Positions 10,001-18,262 of a stretch of 64,000 nucleotides of DNA are shown piece after piece (position 1 is the stretch's first letter; each line of letters opens with the position of its first letter). Position numbers and translations under genes: made by a program. Location of the stretch: positions 62,001 through 126,000 of the forward strand of contig NZ_CP107946.1 in assembly GCF_036057275.1 (NCBI RefSeq), given 5' to 3'. This DNA comes from Streptomyces sp. NBC_00390 (GTDB taxonomy: Bacteria > Actinomycetota > Actinomycetes > Streptomycetales > Streptomycetaceae). Under the pieces are notes generated by a model. It saw nothing but the letters and a program-made list of their open reading frames with translations. It was not told where the DNA came from and made no database searches.

Positions 10001-10781
10001 GCGGGCCGGTCTCTGGGTCACCGGCGGAGTCCCACATCTGCCCTGCCGGGCCGCGGAAGACGGCGTTGCCGTCCTCGTCAACAGCACGCAGGCCGCCGCC
10101 GGCCCCGGGGACGACAACCAGCCCGTCACCGGACGCGGTCAGCTCGACCTTCTCGAGGTCAGGGTTCTTCGCTGCCTCAGCGGATTTGACGACCAGGACC
10201 TCGCGGTAGCCCTCGGCGGTAGCGGTGAGCTGAAGGTCAACGCCGTCAAAAACGTTCGGATAAGTGGCTGTTGCGCCGTCGATGCTGGGTTCCGGCAAGG
10301 AACCGGGCCAGCCCAGCGTGATGGCACGGCCGTCTTCGGCAAGCCGCAGCATCTGTGATCCGGCACCACCGCCGGAGAAGGACAGGTCGACCACGGCCCC
10401 CTTGGGCGCCAGCCGGCCGTCCGCCAGCTTCTCAAGGGTGGGGTCAACTTCACCCCACGTCCCGTCGCTCTTCTTCACCCGCTGCGGAACCGCGGACTGC
10501 GTCAGCGTGAATGAACCGTCCGGATTCGCCTCAGTGACCGAGTACTCGGTCCGCTCCGAGACCACCTCCACCGGCTTTCCCGAGGCAGCAGCCTGTGCCA
10601 GCGCGGTCGACTCGGTCACCTCACCGGCCGTCGTGCCAACCGCGTTCGCCGCCACCGCAATCGGCGCGCTGCCCGGCAACACCGAAAGCGTCACCGACGC
10701 CGCCACAGCCGCCCCCAGAATCACATTGCGTGATCTTCTCGGCTCCGTGCAGGCGCGTCGGCGCCCCCATCTCATCCCCAC
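7038..10781 (-). CDS. Secreted LamG (jellyroll) domain protein, RHS partner
   Basis: This 1247-residue protein starts with an Arg-rich signal peptide (ATLSV-like core, cleavage near IAVAA). The start is GTG 10781; ATG 10775, two codons later, is possible. The N-terminal half resembles the DNRLRE/beta-sandwich region common in large actinobacterial surface proteins. Two LamG-like jellyroll modules follow: about residues 740-960 (PVGRWHLDDG, DSFTVSTWVQL) and about 980-1245 (SGSFTVSATVRL, the end near LRIWTGAM). LamG domains bind sugars or proteins outside the cell. It lies directly upstream of the RHS gene on the same strand, an arrangement common in Streptomyces, so a role in display or delivery of the toxin is likely but inferred. 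Confidence 0.8.
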   Translation of the reverse strand: MGMRWGRRRACTEPRRSRNVILGAAVAASVTLSVLPGSAPIAVAANAVGTTAGEVTESTALAQAAASGKPVEVVSERTEYSVTEANPDGSFTLTQSAVPQRVKKSDGTWGEVDPTLEKLADGRLAPKGAVVDLSFSGGGAGSQMLRLAEDGRAITLGWPGSLPEPSIDGATATYPNVFDGVDLQLTATAEGYREVLVVKSAEAAKNPDLEKVELTASGDGLVVVPGAGGGLRAVDEDGNAVFRGPAGQMWDSAGDPETGPQTQLMSRADELAPAAGEPEEDPSHPGDGDASAVLPVTVDDSSVTVEPDLEVLRGEDTVYPVFIDPSVGLGVSERTKISSDGDKFWMFDGDKGVGKCGSADGYYCGNGYVDRMYFEFAPTALAGKYVLDATFRARETWSFNCDPHWVDLERTDNISEGTRWPGPAQLDQMGDRYVSAGRGANCSPEQPDAWIEFNDNPDEPDENLKSSVRSFADGKINRLTLMLRAKDESDPRAWKRFDDNAELQVDYAYKPGVPSSVGIIPGDGKTAYCNTSASNPLIVTRKDPQVQAGVQTKVEHNKGSEEGSLQAEFVVERGDDAAWHQVWTGHAPDTGWDPDGVVERKRMTERADGGLYRYKARTQSHWSYGGSSGDLWSSYSSWCYFKIDSTAPKAPRITTGTPYTQCTANQCSGAGGPGVPGSFTFEPNAADGDITGYRWRLLTTSAKDAKTVTGRVYTETSVVPSLTGTQVLSVEAKDVRDRFGEPAEFTFKVAPAAGPVGRWHLDDGAPGSGVMTAKDTATEGTRHDATLVGAAGTGWSTRARRGEADYSLRLNDDTTDPALQTGHMATASAAVNTKDSFTVSTWVQLSNASANRVVLSESGTHGSAFSLYYSASYKKWVFNRTDKDQASPVYIRSLADAANPPLNVWTHLAGVFDTKNDTNAANDTIQLFVNGRPQGQPVVLAAAAPSYTPWTASEGLQFGRSKAGEYHFGLIDEPAVWQRVLTPDELAQEAQVLQDGVAANELVAHWDAAAAQGTEIPEATAYPLSAMKLSAAGAVLDAENNGLVLDGSAGHAAATGPVIDESGSFTVSATVRLDAQKLNSKPVGYKAQVAGQRTGGESSWALWVVKPADSVYQWKFTRTAVGLDGKVTQSAEVPGADIAETDTWVTVTGVFDAQEGWEWIDPSDPSRTETRYGKLHLYVGEFDQPSDAVPGFTATQQGSGELAMGRGASGGSVGHHLPGGLTDLRIWTGAMNADQIRSQVLVNPGAV

Positions 10782-11305
10782 AGGTCCACCCCAGCGATCA
10801 CAAGATCTTCAAAAGTCTCGTGAGTGAACGTCGCATGCCCCCTGCGCGTCAAGGAGCTTGCGTCACGAAGGCACGAGGTAACAGAGCATCAAACTGGGCA
10901 AATAGCAGAACATGCCCGAAGTGGGAAGATCGTTTCTATCGTCGGGGGAGTCACTGACTGTCACATTCCGGACCCACCTGACGGCTGCCAATATCAACGG
11001 CGCTCCAGACAAGACTTGTTCCATCCAAACCCCAACGCACATCGCCGATTTGACCAAGGAACTGCATGTATGCACGCACCCGCGACGTCGCGGTGACACG
11101 GACGTCGCAAGCATGCGCCACCACAGACATCGTCACAATCGGTCACGTGGGATACATCACTCAGGCGGACGTCAGGTTTCTCCTAGGGCAGTGGCGAAGA
11201 GCTGCCGCGGTAGTGCCCGGCGTCGCGCTGAGGCGGCGGCGTGCCTATGATCCGCCCGTGATCTTCGCGGCCGTCTTGGCGCGCGAATCAGGGGAGGGAT
11301 TTCAG
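10782..11305. other. Divergent intergenic region, no convincing gene
   Basis: This 524-bp gap separates the leftward LamG gene from the rightward FG-GAP gene. Several short open frames exist on both strands but none has a good ribosome site or recognisable protein. It should hold the two divergent promoters. Confidence 0.5.
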
Positions 11306-12724
11306 ATGGTCGTGTTCAGGGGTCGGTGGGCCGCCGCGCTGGTGGTCATCGCATCGGTCACCGGTGTGGTGTCCGTGCCGGGGCAGGCGTTGGCCGCGCC
11401 GATCGCCACGCCCGCGGATTTCAACGGAGACGGGTACCGGGACGTTGCGCTGCCCGCGCCCGGCGCCACGGTGGCAGGCAAGGTCGGGGCGGGCGCAGTG
11501 GTCGTGCTCTACGGTTCGGCGAGCCGGGTCTCCGCGCAGAGGCGGGTCGTGATCACGCAGGACACGGCCGGGGTCCCCGGCGCGGCCGAGACGGACGACC
11601 TCTTCGGGGCTGCGACCGCGTACGCGGACCTGAACCTGGACGGCTTCGCGGACCTCGTCGTCGGCACGCCGCTCGAGGACAACGGATCGACTGAGGATGC
11701 GGGCACGGTCACCGTGCTGTGGGGCGGACGCAACGGCCTGTCCAAGGCGACCACGCTGGCCACCCCGGCGGCCGAAGGCGCCCGGTACGGCCGGGACGTG
11801 GCCGCCGACCAGGCCCGAGGCTTCGCCCACGTCCTGGTCGGCGGCTCGGACGGCTCGGTGCGCTACATCGGCCCGTTCGGCACCTCCGCCGCCCCTGGCG
11901 GCGCCCCGTCGATCACGCAGACCCACCGCTACGGACCGTCCCTGTCGAACGTGGCGCTGGGCGACCTCAACGGTGACAAGATGCCGGAAGGAGTGCTCAG
12001 CACGATCTGGCTCAACGGCCGCAGCGGCGGCGACGTCCTGGTCAGCCCCGAACCCGAGGCATCGTATGCGCCGCAGTCTGGCGGCGACGGTTTCGCCATC
12101 GCGGTCGGGGACGTCAACGGGGACGGTTACGGCGACCTCGTCGCGGGTGATCCCGACGACGCGCATGCCAGCGCGGCAGACGGCTCGCTCGGCGGCCGTA
12201 TCTCCATCTGGTACGGCTCCGCCAACGGCCTGTCGGCAACGCCCGTCCGCGTCGACCAGAACACCGCCGGCGTGCCGGGCACCGCCGAACGTGACGACGA
12301 GTTCGGAGACTCGCTTGCCGTCACCGACCTCAACCGCGACGGCATCGCCGACATCGTGGTCGGCTCCCCCGGCGAGGCCATCGGCACCAAGAGCTACGCC
12401 GGAGCCGTCACCGTCATCCCAGGCCGCCGCACCGGCACGCCGGGCACCGGCGCCTACACCATCACCCAGGACACCTCGAACATGCCCGGCAGCTCCGAAA
12501 GCGGCGACGAGTTCGGATCCTCACTCGCCGCGGGCGACGTCAACAAGGACGGCCGCCCCGAACTGATCATCGGCGGATACGGCGAGGACGGCTACCGCGG
12601 CGCCGTATGGACACTGCCCGGCGGCACCACAGGCCCGACCACCACAGGCACCGTCATGATCACCGCAACCCAACTCGGCCTCAAAGGCGACTACATCTCC
12701 CTCGGCGCAGAAACCACCCACTGA
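11306..12724 (+). CDS. Secreted FG-GAP (integrin-like) repeat protein
   Basis: ATG 11306 is chosen because GGGGAGGG stands upstream at the right distance and the protein then begins with a signal peptide (MVVFRGRW to GQALA); the open frame upstream has no signal. The mature part, about 440 residues, is a chain of FG-GAP/VCBS repeats, each with a calcium loop: DFNGDGYRD, DLNLDGFAD, DLNGDKMPE, DVNGDGYGD, DLNRDGIAD, DVNKDGRPE. Seven such blades would make a beta-propeller as in integrin alpha chains. The ligand is unknown. A hairpin follows 30 nt after the stop. Confidence 0.85.
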   Translation: MVVFRGRWAAALVVIASVTGVVSVPGQALAAPIATPADFNGDGYRDVALPAPGATVAGKVGAGAVVVLYGSASRVSAQRRVVITQDTAGVPGAAETDDLFGAATAYADLNLDGFADLVVGTPLEDNGSTEDAGTVTVLWGGRNGLSKATTLATPAAEGARYGRDVAADQARGFAHVLVGGSDGSVRYIGPFGTSAAPGGAPSITQTHRYGPSLSNVALGDLNGDKMPEGVLSTIWLNGRSGGDVLVSPEPEASYAPQSGGDGFAIAVGDVNGDGYGDLVAGDPDDAHASAADGSLGGRISIWYGSANGLSATPVRVDQNTAGVPGTAERDDEFGDSLAVTDLNRDGIADIVVGSPGEAIGTKSYAGAVTVIPGRRTGTPGTGAYTITQDTSNMPGSSESGDEFGSSLAAGDVNKDGRPELIIGGYGEDGYRGAVWTLPGGTTGPTTTGTVMITATQLGLKGDYISLGAETTH

Positions 12725-12753
12725 CCCACCCCACACCCGCCCAACCGCCGCAC

Positions 12754-12791
12754 GTTCTGGCGCTCACCACCCAGGGCGAGGGCGCCAGAAC
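12754..12791 (+). terminator. Hairpin after FG-GAP gene
   Basis: GTTCTGGCGC at 12754-12763 pairs with GCGCCAGAAC at 12782-12791. The perfect 10-bp stem lies 30 nt after the FG-GAP stop and fits a factor-independent or pausing terminator. Confidence 0.55.
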
Positions 12792-12921
12792 TTGTGCGCG
12801 GTCGGTGGAAGGTGAGGTAGCCGTTGCCGTCGCGGTCGTTTCCGCTCTTGGTGTAGGAGCTGCCGTCCGGTCTTCCCGGGAACGGGCTTCGTACCTCCTG
12901 AGCTTCTCCCGGTGAGCCTCC

Positions 12922-12950
12922 GCATGCCGCCCCCGAAGCGGGCGGCATGC
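12922..12950. terminator. Second perfect hairpin, 11-bp stem and 7-nt loop
   Basis: GCATGCCGCCC at 12922-12932 pairs perfectly with GGGCGGCATGC at 12940-12950. It could be a bidirectional terminator. The only start codon for the broken small gene that follows lies inside its right arm. Confidence 0.5.
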
Positions 12951-13167
12951 CACTGGTGGTCCGTCTCCCCGCCGACCGCGAACAGTTGCTGCGGCGCTGG
13001 CCGAGCGCAACGGGCGCGAGGACGCCAACGCGCTGACCGTCACGCCCGAAGCTCTCGAGGACTTTTTCGCCCGCTTCGATCCTCCGGCCGACGACGAGGA
13101 AGTGATCGTCTACCCCGGGGACCTGGACATGCTCGTGACGGCACTCACCGAGGCCCGGGGGCGGTAA
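12947..13167 (+). pseudogene. Small frameshifted hypothetical gene
   Basis: ATG 12947 opens a frame reading MPLVVRLPADREQLLRR, and then the sense continues in another frame as LAERNGREDANALTVTP through to ALTEARGR and TAA 13165-13167. Joining the frames needs one extra base near 12995. The joined protein would be about 73 residues and acidic at its end. The second frame has no start of its own because a TGA lies at 12913. I do not recognise the family. Confidence 0.4.
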
Positions 13168-13191
13168 GGCTGGTCCGCGGTTCGGGTGCTG

Positions 13192-13361
13192 TCAGCTCCA
13201 TGAACCGTACGGCGCCGTATCGCTGCGGACGGCGGGCAGGCGGTGGACCTTGCCGACCGCGGCGGCCTGTTCCCGCAGACGCTCGATCTCCTCGCTCTGG
13301 GCCGTGAGCCGGGAGACGGCGAGGGTCCTGAACGTGGTGAGCTCGGCCAGGGCCTCGTCCC
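13192..13361 (-). pseudogene. Coiled-coil gene remnant abutting the CRISPR array
   Basis: The minus-strand frame encodes DEALAELTTFRTLAVSRL followed by TAQSEEIERLREQ, a plausible coiled coil, and ends at 13192. Upstream of 13361 the same frame runs into CRISPR repeats and reads as repetitive PARAGMVP-like peptide, so the 5' part of the gene is missing. Such helical tails occur in integrase-associated and IS-associated proteins; the family is not certain. Confidence 0.35.
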
Positions 13362-13635
13362 GGGACCATCCCCGCGCGGGCGGGGAGCAGCGGACATCGC
13401 CCGGGGAGCCGGGGCCGATCAGGGGACCATCCCCGCGGGCACGGGGAGCAGGCGAGCACCGCGGCGACCGCGGCTTCGATCTTGGGACCATCCCCGCGCG
13501 GGCGGGGAGCAGCTGCGGCGATCCGTTTAGTGCCGGCCATCCCGGCTGCTCCCCGCACCCGCGGGGACGGTCCCCACGGGTGTCCACGAACAGCGGTTCA
13601 CCGGTGCTGCTCCCCGCACCCGCGGGGATGGTCCC
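13362..13635. CRISPR. Five-repeat CRISPR array with two opposing halves (type I-E style repeat)
   Basis: 29-bp repeats beginning GGGACCATCCCCGCG and ending GGGGAGCAG stand at 13362-13390, 13423-13451 and 13484-13512 on the plus strand. Two more stand in the reverse orientation at 13546-13574 and 13607-13635. Spacers are 32, 32, 33 and 32 nt. The 33-nt spacer is the point where orientation flips. Repeats 1 and 3 are identical; the others vary in the palindrome and one carries GGGACCG. The repeat type and 61-bp period match the type I-E arrays of Streptomyces. No cas genes and no obvious leader are in the window. Confidence 0.88.
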
Positions 13636-13705
13636 AGGGGCCCGGCTATGGGGTGCTGCTCGATGGCCTGCTTGAACTTTTCCCGTGATGCTGGACACTC
13701 GTTGC

Positions 13706-14431
13706 TTACGCTGCGAGGGCGTGTTCTTGCTCGTGTCGCTGTCGGATCTCCAGCGGGGTGAGGTACCCCCAGGCCGGATGCTTCCGCAGCCGTCTGCGGT
13801 CGTAGAAGGTCTCGATGAAGGCGAAGATCTCCGCGCGGGCAGTGGTCCGGTCGGGCCGGCGGCGGGTGCCGATCTCCTCTTTGAGCAGTGCGAAGAAGCT
13901 CTCGGCGGCGGCATTGTCATAGCACGAGCCGGTTCGGCCCACGCTCTGCCGCAATCCCAACCTGCGTATCTCCCGGCCCAGTTCGTCAGAGGTGTACTCC
14001 GCTCCGCGGTCCGGGTGCACGATGCAGCCGGGCTGGAGCCGGCCGCGTCCGGCGGCCATCGCCAGCGCGTCGACCACCAGGGACGCGCGGTGGTGATCGG
14101 CCATCGAGTAGCCGACGATCTCGCGGGTGGCCAGGTCCAGCCAGGTCGCCAGATATAGCCGGCCCTCGTCGGTGGGGATGAAGGTGATGTCACCGACCAG
14201 TTTCCGGCCCGGGGCGTCGGCCGTGAAGTCGCGGCCGATCAGGTCCGCGGCGGGCACCGCCCTGTTCGCCGGACGGGTCAGCGACCGGCGCTTGCGCCGG
14301 GTGACCCCGGCGATGTCGCGCTCACGCATGATCCGCTCCACCCGCTTGCGGTTGACCCGCCGGTCCAGCCTGCGCAACTCGGCATGGATACGCGGCACCC
14401 CGTAGGTGCACCGGGAGGCGATGTGCAACAC
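13706..14431 (-). CDS. IS3-family transposase OrfB (DDE integrase), 5' part probably lost
   Basis: The protein carries the IS3 OrfB N-terminal pattern SRCTYGVPRIHAEL and the DDE catalytic core: GDITFI, HPDRGAEY and NAAAESFFALLKEE. A GTG at 14431 gives 241 residues, shorter than the usual 280-300. The frame stays open upstream to about 14590 (VTASQFFWSLEVTG) but has no start codon there. No orfA with a helix-turn-helix is found. I see no matching inverted ends, so the element is probably a remnant. It lies 70 bp from the reversed half of the CRISPR array. Confidence 0.8.
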   Translation of the reverse strand: MLHIASRCTYGVPRIHAELRRLDRRVNRKRVERIMRERDIAGVTRRKRRSLTRPANRAVPAADLIGRDFTADAPGRKLVGDITFIPTDEGRLYLATWLDLATREIVGYSMADHHRASLVVDALAMAAGRGRLQPGCIVHPDRGAEYTSDELGREIRRLGLRQSVGRTGSCYDNAAAESFFALLKEEIGTRRRPDRTTARAEIFAFIETFYDRRRLRKHPAWGYLTPLEIRQRHEQEHALAA

Positions 14432-14766
14432 GGTGATCTCGTGGGCCAGGACGTCGTCGACGGCCCGGCGGGCGGCGCGGGCCTGCCCGCCGGCCGACCA
14501 GGTGATCTGGTCCCTGGTGATGCCTGTGACCTCCAGCGACCAGAAGAACTGAGACGCTGTGACGCTGGAAATCTCAGCAAATCTGATCCCGGAGGCGCGG
14601 TTGCCCGGTGCCGTCTCAGTTGATCGGGTCCGTCGCTGCTGTTCCGGTTAGGGCCGGAGCTTCCGTGCCTGCGAGTAGAAGCAGTTGAAGACCATCGACC
14701 TGACAAGTCGGGGGCGGTTCTTCGTCTTGGCCCATGGGGGCAGAACGAGGACACGTTCGTGGCCCC
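14432..14766. other. Intergenic, probable remains of the IS3 element
   Basis: These 335 bp continue the open minus frame of the transposase for about 150 bp and then hold nothing I can identify. The expected orfA is absent. Confidence 0.4.
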
Positions 14767-15195
14767 TCAGTCGATACAGAACTCGTTGCCCTCGATGTCC
14801 TGCATCGGGATGCACGAATCATTGCCGTCATACAGCGTTCGCACGTGTACCGCGCCGAGCGGGACCAGTCGTGCGCATTCGGCCTCAAGTGCGGCGAGGC
14901 GCTCTTCACCCACGAGTCCAGTGCCGACCCGCACGTCAAGATGCAGCCGGTTCTTGGCGGCCTTCCCTTCGGGAACGCGCTGAAAGTACAGTCGCGGGCC
15001 CACACCTGAGGGATCTATGCAGGCGAACCATGAATCCCGCTGCTCAGGTGGCTGCGAGCGCTTGAAATCGTCCCAAGTGGCAAACCCCTCCGGTGGCGGC
15101 GGTACGACATACCCCAACACCTCGCACCAGAAACGAGCGAGGCGCTCAGGTTCTGCGCAGTCGAAGGTGACTTGGAACTTCTTGATCGATGACAT
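14767..15195 (-). CDS. VOC-superfamily (glyoxalase-like) protein
   Basis: The start is ATG 15195 (MSSIKKFQVTFDCAEP), with GGTGGA upstream, rather than the ATG ten codons earlier. The 142 residues form one glyoxalase/bleomycin-resistance-like domain: AEPERLARFWCEVLGY at the N-terminus and RLHLDVRV followed by DIEGNEFCID at the C-terminus, typical of the Glyoxalase_6 group. These proteins bind a metal and small substrates; the substrate here is unknown. It stands alone between the IS3 remnant and the amidohydrolase operon. Confidence 0.8.
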   Translation of the reverse strand: MSSIKKFQVTFDCAEPERLARFWCEVLGYVVPPPPEGFATWDDFKRSQPPEQRDSWFACIDPSGVGPRLYFQRVPEGKAAKNRLHLDVRVGTGLVGEERLAALEAECARLVPLGAVHVRTLYDGNDSCIPMQDIEGNEFCID

Positions 15196-15330
15196 CGGTC
15201 CACCGTAGTGGCGCGTGCTCGTCACCGAGATCCCGGGGTTTCATCGCCGTGCGGGTCGAGGTCTCGCGTGACATGAGTAGCGCCAACAGACCACGTCGCC
15301 TGAGCAGACGAGCGAAGAACCGCGCCTGGA

Positions 15331-16590
15331 TCAGTCGTCCAGGGTCCGCGTGGACGACTGCGCGGAGTTCCGCTGGGCTGCTCGCAGGGCGGTCTGTTGG
15401 GGGATGTGGGGGCGGCCAGCCGTCATTACTAGGCGTACGGCGCGTAGCGCGTCCAGGCTGGCCAGGGGGTCGCCGTCGACGACGAGGATGTCCGCGCGGT
15501 ATCCCTGTGCAAGACGGCCGGTCTGACCGTCCAGGCCCAGCGCAGAGGCAGCCTTGGTGGTGGCCATGTCGATGATGCGTTCCCTGGGGATTTCCAAGTG
15601 TTCGAAGAATTCCAGACTGGAGACCAAGCCGTCGAAGACAGCTCTGGGCACCCCTGCATCCGTCCCTGCCACCAGGTGCACTCCCTGCTCCGCCATCCGG
15701 CGCATGGGGGCGAACAGCGCCATGGCCCTCTCAGGGCCGACCCTGTCGGCGAAGGATCGCCAATTCGGGTGGTTGGCAGGGCACACGGCGATCCCCCTGG
15801 CAATGATTTCCGCGAGCAGGTCGTCTCGTAGGTGGCAGTCGCCGTCCTCGGTCATCCAGCTGCAGTGCTCGATTGTGTCGACGCCTGCTGTTATGGCTGC
15901 GGCGATGCCCTGCACACCGTGCGCATGGGCGGCCACCCGCAGGCCCAGCAGGTGGGCCTCCTCTACGGCCGCTGCAAGTTCCTCGGGGCTGAACTGGGGT
16001 TGGTGAATTGGGGGACCGCCAGGGGTCAGACCTCCGCCCGTCGCCATCACCTTGATGACGTCTGCGCCACTTTCGGCGTTACGGCGTACCTTCTCGCGGA
16101 TCTCGGCCTCTCCTTCGACTTCGCCGCCAAGGAACCAGCAGTGCCCCTTGCGGGCGGTCAGTGGTGCGGTGGCGGCCAGGATTCGCGGTCCGGCCACGGT
16201 GCCCGCGCCGATCGCCTCGCGCAGTCGGACGGCTAGCCCACTGCGGTCGCCCAGGTCCCGGGCGGTGGTGATGCCGGCGTCGAGCAGCTGCCGCGCTCGG
16301 CCTGTCATGCCAAGGAGCAATGTTGTGTCGTCGCTCTCGATCACGGTGGTGACCGGGTCCGGTCCTGCGTCGAAGGCCAGGTGGACGTGGCAGTCGATCA
16401 GGCCGGGCAGCACGGTGGCGTCCTCGGAGAAGTGCAGTGTCCGGCAGTCCGACTCGGCAAGTGCCAGCACGTCTTGGCGTGGTCCGGCAGCGACGATGCT
16501 GTCTCCCCCGATGAGGATGGCACCATCCCGCATCGGTGCGATGCCGGTATCGAGCAGAATCCGTCCAGCCGTGATCAGTGTCTGGCTCAT
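15331..16590 (-). CDS. Amidohydrolase family protein (imidazolonepropionase/prolidase-like)
   Basis: ATG 16590 (MSQTLITAGRILLDTG) has AGAGGA upstream and overlaps the preceding gene's stop as ATGA. The 419-residue protein has the metal-dependent hydrolase pattern: GLIDCHVHLAF near residue 65, VIKVMATGGG (the lysine normally carbamylated), HAHG, HCSW and GTDAG. These residues form a binuclear metal site in the family, which cleaves cyclic amides or Xaa-Pro dipeptides. It is the last gene of a three-gene operon with a membrane protein and an ImmA-like protein; its substrate cannot be read from the sequence. Confidence 0.85.
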   Translation of the reverse strand: MSQTLITAGRILLDTGIAPMRDGAILIGGDSIVAAGPRQDVLALAESDCRTLHFSEDATVLPGLIDCHVHLAFDAGPDPVTTVIESDDTTLLLGMTGRARQLLDAGITTARDLGDRSGLAVRLREAIGAGTVAGPRILAATAPLTARKGHCWFLGGEVEGEAEIREKVRRNAESGADVIKVMATGGGLTPGGPPIHQPQFSPEELAAAVEEAHLLGLRVAAHAHGVQGIAAAITAGVDTIEHCSWMTEDGDCHLRDDLLAEIIARGIAVCPANHPNWRSFADRVGPERAMALFAPMRRMAEQGVHLVAGTDAGVPRAVFDGLVSSLEFFEHLEIPRERIIDMATTKAASALGLDGQTGRLAQGYRADILVVDGDPLASLDALRAVRLVMTAGRPHIPQQTALRAAQRNSAQSSTRTLDD

Positions 16591-17759
16591 ATCCTCTTGC
16601 TCTCTCCGCTTACATGTGTGTCCCCGGCGGATATGCGTTGCCTCACCGCGTCCGACAGCTCTGCGAGTTGCCGCACGTCGTCTTCCAGGCTGTGCGTGCG
16701 TGGCATCGCGACGACGATGGCCTGGGCCGGGGCTGCCTGGCCATGCTCGCGCCGGTGCAACGCTGCGCACAGCTGCTCGGCCAGGTCGTCGGCCGACGCC
16801 GCCAGTTCCGGGTCGCCGTCCGCTGCCGGAGCCAGGTGGGGGCTGATCCGCACCAGGCCGTCACGGCACTCGATGGCTCTCCGGTAATAGCGTCGATGTA
16901 TACCGAGCGGGTGCAGCCGGTCGCGCCACCGCGTGACCCGGACTCGGTCAAGGGCATCCTCGGGGTATGCCTCGTGCAGCAGCTCCCAAAGGGGTCCCAG
17001 GCGGTGGTACATCTGGCGGTGGTGCCGGCGCAGTCGCAACGCCGCGAGCCGCATGGCGATCCCTGGGTAGCTGACGCCGATCAAGAACACTGGGACCGCG
17101 ACCGCGACGATCAGGCTCGAGCCGAGGGTGACAGTCCGGGGCACGGTGCCTCCCTGCCAGCGGATCACCGTCAGCACGGTGCGAATCGCGCAGGCCACGG
17201 CCATGGAGCCGATGCCTGCCCCCGCCAGCCAAAGGCCGGTCGCTAGCGGGTGCTGTGACGCCCGCGCGTACACACACGTCCACCGCAGGGCCATTGCCAG
17301 GGCGTAGACGAGGTACAGGTCGGCGATGATGTAGAAGCCCGCGAGAGCCGGATCGCGCAAGTCAAGACTGCGGAAGTTGGCGCCCGGATCGTGCGTGCCC
17401 TCTGCCGCGGTCGCAAGGATGAGGCCGACCGCGGCGAGGGCCAGCAGCAGTGTCTCCTTCCGCACACGCCTGTCGGCAGGATCAGCTGCGGAGTACAGGT
17501 AGAAGCACATCAGCCAGTAGGCCATGCTGAGCACGAACAAGTTCTGCACCAGTCGCGGGGCTCCAGCTCCGCCTACCCATTGGATACAGGCAGCGAAGGG
17601 CGGCATGGCAAACACGAACGAGCCGGCAGCGCTAGTCAGGCATAGTGTGACCGCGCGCAGGGGCACGTCACGGGGTGCTTTGACGAGCTGGAAGACTTTC
17701 CAGCCCAGCGCCGCAGCGAAAACCAGGCCGATGATGAAGGTGAAGGTGTAGACGATCAC
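16587..17759 (-). CDS. Polytopic membrane protein of the MAB_1171c (DUF6545) type
   Basis: GTG 17759 overlaps the stop of the upstream ImmA-like gene as GTGA, which points to coupled translation. The 390 residues begin with seven or so membrane helices (VIVYTFTFIIGLVFAAALGW onwards to LIVAVAVPVFLIG near residue 230) followed by a cytoplasmic domain rich in Arg (MRLAALRLRRHHRQMYHRLG) as in the DUF6545 group. The function of this family is not established, though it is usually found beside ImmA/IrrE-like or XRE genes in actinobacteria. Stop and next start overlap as ATGA. Confidence 0.75.
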   Translation of the reverse strand: MIVYTFTFIIGLVFAAALGWKVFQLVKAPRDVPLRAVTLCLTSAAGSFVFAMPPFAACIQWVGGAGAPRLVQNLFVLSMAYWLMCFYLYSAADPADRRVRKETLLLALAAVGLILATAAEGTHDPGANFRSLDLRDPALAGFYIIADLYLVYALAMALRWTCVYARASQHPLATGLWLAGAGIGSMAVACAIRTVLTVIRWQGGTVPRTVTLGSSLIVAVAVPVFLIGVSYPGIAMRLAALRLRRHHRQMYHRLGPLWELLHEAYPEDALDRVRVTRWRDRLHPLGIHRRYYRRAIECRDGLVRISPHLAPAADGDPELAASADDLAEQLCAALHRREHGQAAPAQAIVVAMPRTHSLEDDVRQLAELSDAVRQRISAGDTHVSGESKRI

Positions 17760-18262
17760 AGCCACCCCTGCCGGTCGCCCAGCGCAGTGTGGAGTCGGCG
17801 CACCGACATGTCTTCTGGCGGTGGCGGCGCCACCCGGTTCAGCACCGAGGCCCATTGCAGGATGATGGTGGCGACAAGTTCTGCTTCCCGCTCGTGCTCC
17901 TGATCGTACGACGTGCGTCGCAGGGCACGGCGGATTGCCTGGGGCGCGATGTCCGGCATCATGAGGCCCCACAGATCCTCAACACCGTCGTGTCCGGCCA
18001 GGATGTGACCGACCTCGTGCAGGATGATGTGGTCCTGGTGGGGTTTAGTGGTCTCGCGCTGGTAGATGATGTAGTCGCTGGCACTGGTGGCGATCCAGAT
18101 CCCGAATGGGCCTGGCACCGGTAATGAGTACGGCACCAGATGGATCGGCCGGCCCCGGTGCTGGGCCAGCTCACGACACAAGGCGTCCACCTGCAGCGGA
18201 GGTTGGATGTCCAGAGCTTGGAGCTCTCGTTTGCAACGTCGGCGAAGCGTGCGCTCCTTCAC
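17756..18262 (-). CDS. ImmA/IrrE-family metallopeptidase-like protein
   Basis: The 168-residue protein has the zinc motif ILHEVGHILAGH near residue 82 and a third-ligand candidate in HEREAELVA about 45 residues later. ImmA cleaves phage repressors in Bacillus and IrrE acts in the Deinococcus stress response; related actinobacterial proteins often regulate partner genes. GTG 18262 is used, preceded by GGGGG. It is the first gene of the operon. The physical coupling to the membrane protein suggests the two act together, but the target is unknown. Confidence 0.8.
   Translation of the reverse strand: MKERTLRRRCKRELQALDIQPPLQVDALCRELAQHRGRPIHLVPYSLPVPGPFGIWIATSASDYIIYQRETTKPHQDHIILHEVGHILAGHDGVEDLWGLMMPDIAPQAIRRALRRTSYDQEHEREAELVATIILQWASVLNRVAPPPPEDMSVRRLHTALGDRQGWL

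Noticed and set aside
13192..14193. A 333-residue minus-strand frame spanning the IS3 end and CRISPR repeats
   Set aside because: The repeated PARAGMVP-like peptides are translated CRISPR repeats, not a protein.
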